This document shows positions 14,793-15,548 of a DNA stretch of 15,548 nt, in pieces. The DNA comes from JBAZOO01 sp041648735. GTDB taxonomy: Bacteria; Verrucomicrobiota; Lentisphaeria; Oligosphaerales; CAITYL01. The stretch spans positions 1 through 15,548 of the forward strand of contig JBAZOO010000047.1 in NCBI GenBank assembly GCA_041648735.1, in the 5' to 3' direction. A program made the translations under genes and the position numbers. A model generated the notes under the pieces. It worked only from the letters and a program-made list of their open reading frames with translations, searched no databases and was not told the origin of the DNA. Each line of letters opens with the position of its first letter. The first letter of the stretch is position 1.

Positions 14793-15152
14793 TTATTCGA
14801 TATTCCCGAGGCTCTTCAGCCATCCGCCGGCCATCCGCCCGCACTCCGTCAGGTGCTCGCAGGCATACTCATACTGCCGAACACTCAACAACTGGCGTTC
14901 CTTAGCCATACGCGCCAGCCAGCGCAACACGGCCAGTTCAAGATTCACCTGCGCCAGCAACTCCGCCTTGCGCCGTTTCGGCGCATACGCCGCCTCCACC
15001 AGCAGTTCCAGAATTCTCAGCGTTCGATCCGCCAGCCGTGTTCCAAAAACAAACCGCTGGTTTTTCGGAAAACTGTCCACCTTATCCAGCAGCCAGTTCG
15101 CCGTCTCGTGCCACTTCACCAAAAGAACCGGATCGTTATGTTGAGGATTCAT
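14793..15152 (-). CDS. avd: Avd-type four-helix-bundle accessory protein of a DGR
   Basis: A 119-aa, basic, mostly helical protein, the usual size of bacterial Avd (accessory variability determinant) proteins. Avd forms a pentameric barrel of four-helix bundles that binds the DGR reverse transcriptase and the template RNA and is needed for mutagenic retrohoming. Recognisable features are the opening WHETANWLLDKVDSFPKNQR, the GTRLADRTLRILELLVEA helix, the RRKAELLAQVNLELAVLRWL helix and YEYACEHLTECGRMAGGWLK near the end. The related S23/23S-rRNA intervening-sequence proteins share this fold; adjacency to an RT fragment and an FGE-type target favours Avd. The ATG sits directly after the T-run of an intrinsic terminator, with no Shine-Dalgarno sequence. 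The last codons (GNIE) overlap the AT-rich repeat segment. Confidence 0.85.
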   Translation of the reverse strand: MNPQHNDPVLLVKWHETANWLLDKVDSFPKNQRFVFGTRLADRTLRILELLVEAAYAPKRRKAELLAQVNLELAVLRWLARMAKERQLLSVRQYEYACEHLTECGRMAGGWLKSLGNIE

Positions 15153-15177
15153 AAAAAACGGGCCGCTGCGCGGCCCG
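15153..15177 (-). terminator. Intrinsic terminator between target gene and avd
   Basis: On the minus strand an 8-bp GC stem (arms 15170-15177 and 15159-15166, 3-nt loop) is followed by six T (15153-15158). It lies about 58 bases after the target stop and ends exactly where the avd start codon begins. It may separate abundant target mRNA from avd/RT expression. DGRs often carry a hairpin downstream of the variable region, so a role in retrohoming is also conceivable. Confidence 0.75.
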
Positions 15178-15235
15178 GATTTTACTTGTCCGCCGTAGCC
15201 TTGGCGTAGGTGGAAAAGTGTAAAAGAGTTAAAGG
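15178..15235. other. Short spacer between target gene and terminator
   Basis: No gene. It contains CCGCCGTAGCCTTGGCGTAGG (around 15190-15210) with a weak CGCC/GGCG stem, followed by an A-rich stretch. I suspect a dispersed repeat because similar phrases occur between genes in related bacteria, but this is from memory and unchecked. Confidence 0.3.
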
Positions 15236-15548
15236 TTAAAGACCGTACGCTTTGCGGATGCGACGATAGCCTGTAACGACCAGACCGCCCAGCACGAGCG
15301 AAAGCACTGTGGCCGGCTCAGGGATTGCAACGACGCGGAACCCGATACTGGCGTTCTCATACGACGGAACGTCGGCGATGCGATACGACGAACGCAGGGT
15401 GCCCTCACCGAGGTCGTAACTGCCGCCGCGGATCACGCCGCTCGAAGCTTCCATCCATTCCCAGACGTTGCCCATCATGTCATAGGTGCCGTTCTGCTCT
15501 TCCCCGCCAAAACCCGTCGTCCATGTGTAGTTCGGGCTTCCGTTCACA
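15236..15548 (-). CDS. FGE/SUMF1-domain (C-type-lectin-fold) PEP-CTERM protein, C-terminal part; DGR target
   Basis: The gene runs off the right edge, so its N-terminus is missing; the GTG at 15545-15547 is probably an internal Val. The visible 103 residues contain GTYDMMGNVWEWME, the conserved FGE-sulfatase motif, then IRGGSY, LRSSYR and SIGFRVV, the end of this C-type-lectin-like fold. IPEP follows immediately, then a membrane helix (about TVLSLVLGGLVVTGY) and a basic tail RRIRKAYG: a PEP-CTERM sorting signal, read by an exosortase that anchors proteins to the cell surface or matrix. FGE-fold proteins are frequent DGR targets, acting as ligand binders rather than sulfatase-activating enzymes; the presence of avd and RT downstream supports this. 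The natural ligand is unknown. Confidence 0.85.
   Translation of the reverse strand, partial: VNGSPNYTWTTGFGGEEQNGTYDMMGNVWEWMEASSGVIRGGSYDLGEGTLRSSYRIADVPSYENASIGFRVVAIPEPATVLSLVLGGLVVTGYRRIRKAYGL
15332..15430 (-). other. Candidate DGR variable region (VR)
   Basis: About 99 bases from RGGSY to GFRV. Conserved anchors (RGGS, LRSSYR, IGFRV) alternate with residues that vary in relatives (YDLGEG, IADV, SYENAS). The 3' end ATCGGGTTCCGCGTC would be the invariant initiation segment, followed directly by the PEP-CTERM codons. No template repeat is in the window to align with it, so limits are inferred from the fold and from known DGR targets. Confidence 0.55.

Larger units (their letters stand above)
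14357..15548 (-). other. Diversity-generating retroelement remnant (target, avd, partial RT)
   Basis: On the minus strand the order is lectin-fold target with candidate variable region, Avd-type gene, RT fragment, which is a common DGR gene order. In a working DGR the RT and Avd copy a template repeat with adenine-specific errors into the variable region of the target. Here the RT lacks its catalytic half and no template repeat similar to the target end is visible anywhere in the window, so the part present is inactive alone. Base composition is visibly less GC-rich than the left 14 kb. Confidence 0.8.

Noticed and set aside
1..15548. CRISPR array
   Set aside because: No regularly spaced direct repeats were seen on either strand.

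Overview
The window looks like a piece of a high-GC bacterium of the PVC superphylum (Lentisphaerota, Kiritimatiellota or Verrucomicrobiota). This rests on three things: a pseudopilin with the FTLIELLVVIAIIAVIAG start typical of those phyla, a pilus-like gene cluster resembling the Akkermansia Amuc_1098-1102 set, and a PEP-CTERM protein with a formylglycine-generating-enzyme (FGE/SUMF1) domain. The assignment comes from recognised families, not from a search.

Left part (minus strand, 166-3317): glmS is followed, with a 4-nt stop/start overlap, by a LolC/LolE-type ABC permease gene. Bases 1-165 hold no supported gene. A divergent intergenic region (3318-3573) separates them from the next block and contains a perfect 16-bp hairpin.

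Central part (plus strand, 3574-12982): a tightly packed type IV pilus / type II secretion-like cluster. In order it holds a pseudopilin, a lipoprotein-like secretin, a PilM-PilN fusion, a PilO/Amuc_1100-like protein, a PilP/GspC-like protein with 15 consecutive prolines, and a PilB/GspE ATPase, followed by a membrane family-2 glycosyltransferase. Most junctions overlap by 1-4 nt, so this is probably one operon. No PilC/GspF platform protein, prepilin peptidase or retraction ATPase is present here. A secreted SGNH-like protein lacking recognisable catalytic residues follows (13108-14193) and ends at a perfect 25-bp terminator hairpin.

Right part (minus strand, 14357-15548): visibly lower GC and different in character. 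It is the remnant or left edge of a diversity-generating retroelement (DGR). Reading on the minus strand it holds the C-terminal end of an FGE/C-type-lectin-fold protein with a candidate variable region and a PEP-CTERM anchor, an intrinsic terminator, an Avd-type four-helix-bundle gene, a short AT-rich segment with two interleaved inverted repeats, and a reverse transcriptase gene broken off after its N-terminal domain. No template repeat is visible. The RT break falls on one copy of a 14-bp direct repeat, so the cassette looks deleted or rearranged, or the contig is mis-joined there. This DGR fragment, and the combination of a pilus-like secretin machine with a PilM-PilN fusion and a glycosyltransferase, are the main points of interest.
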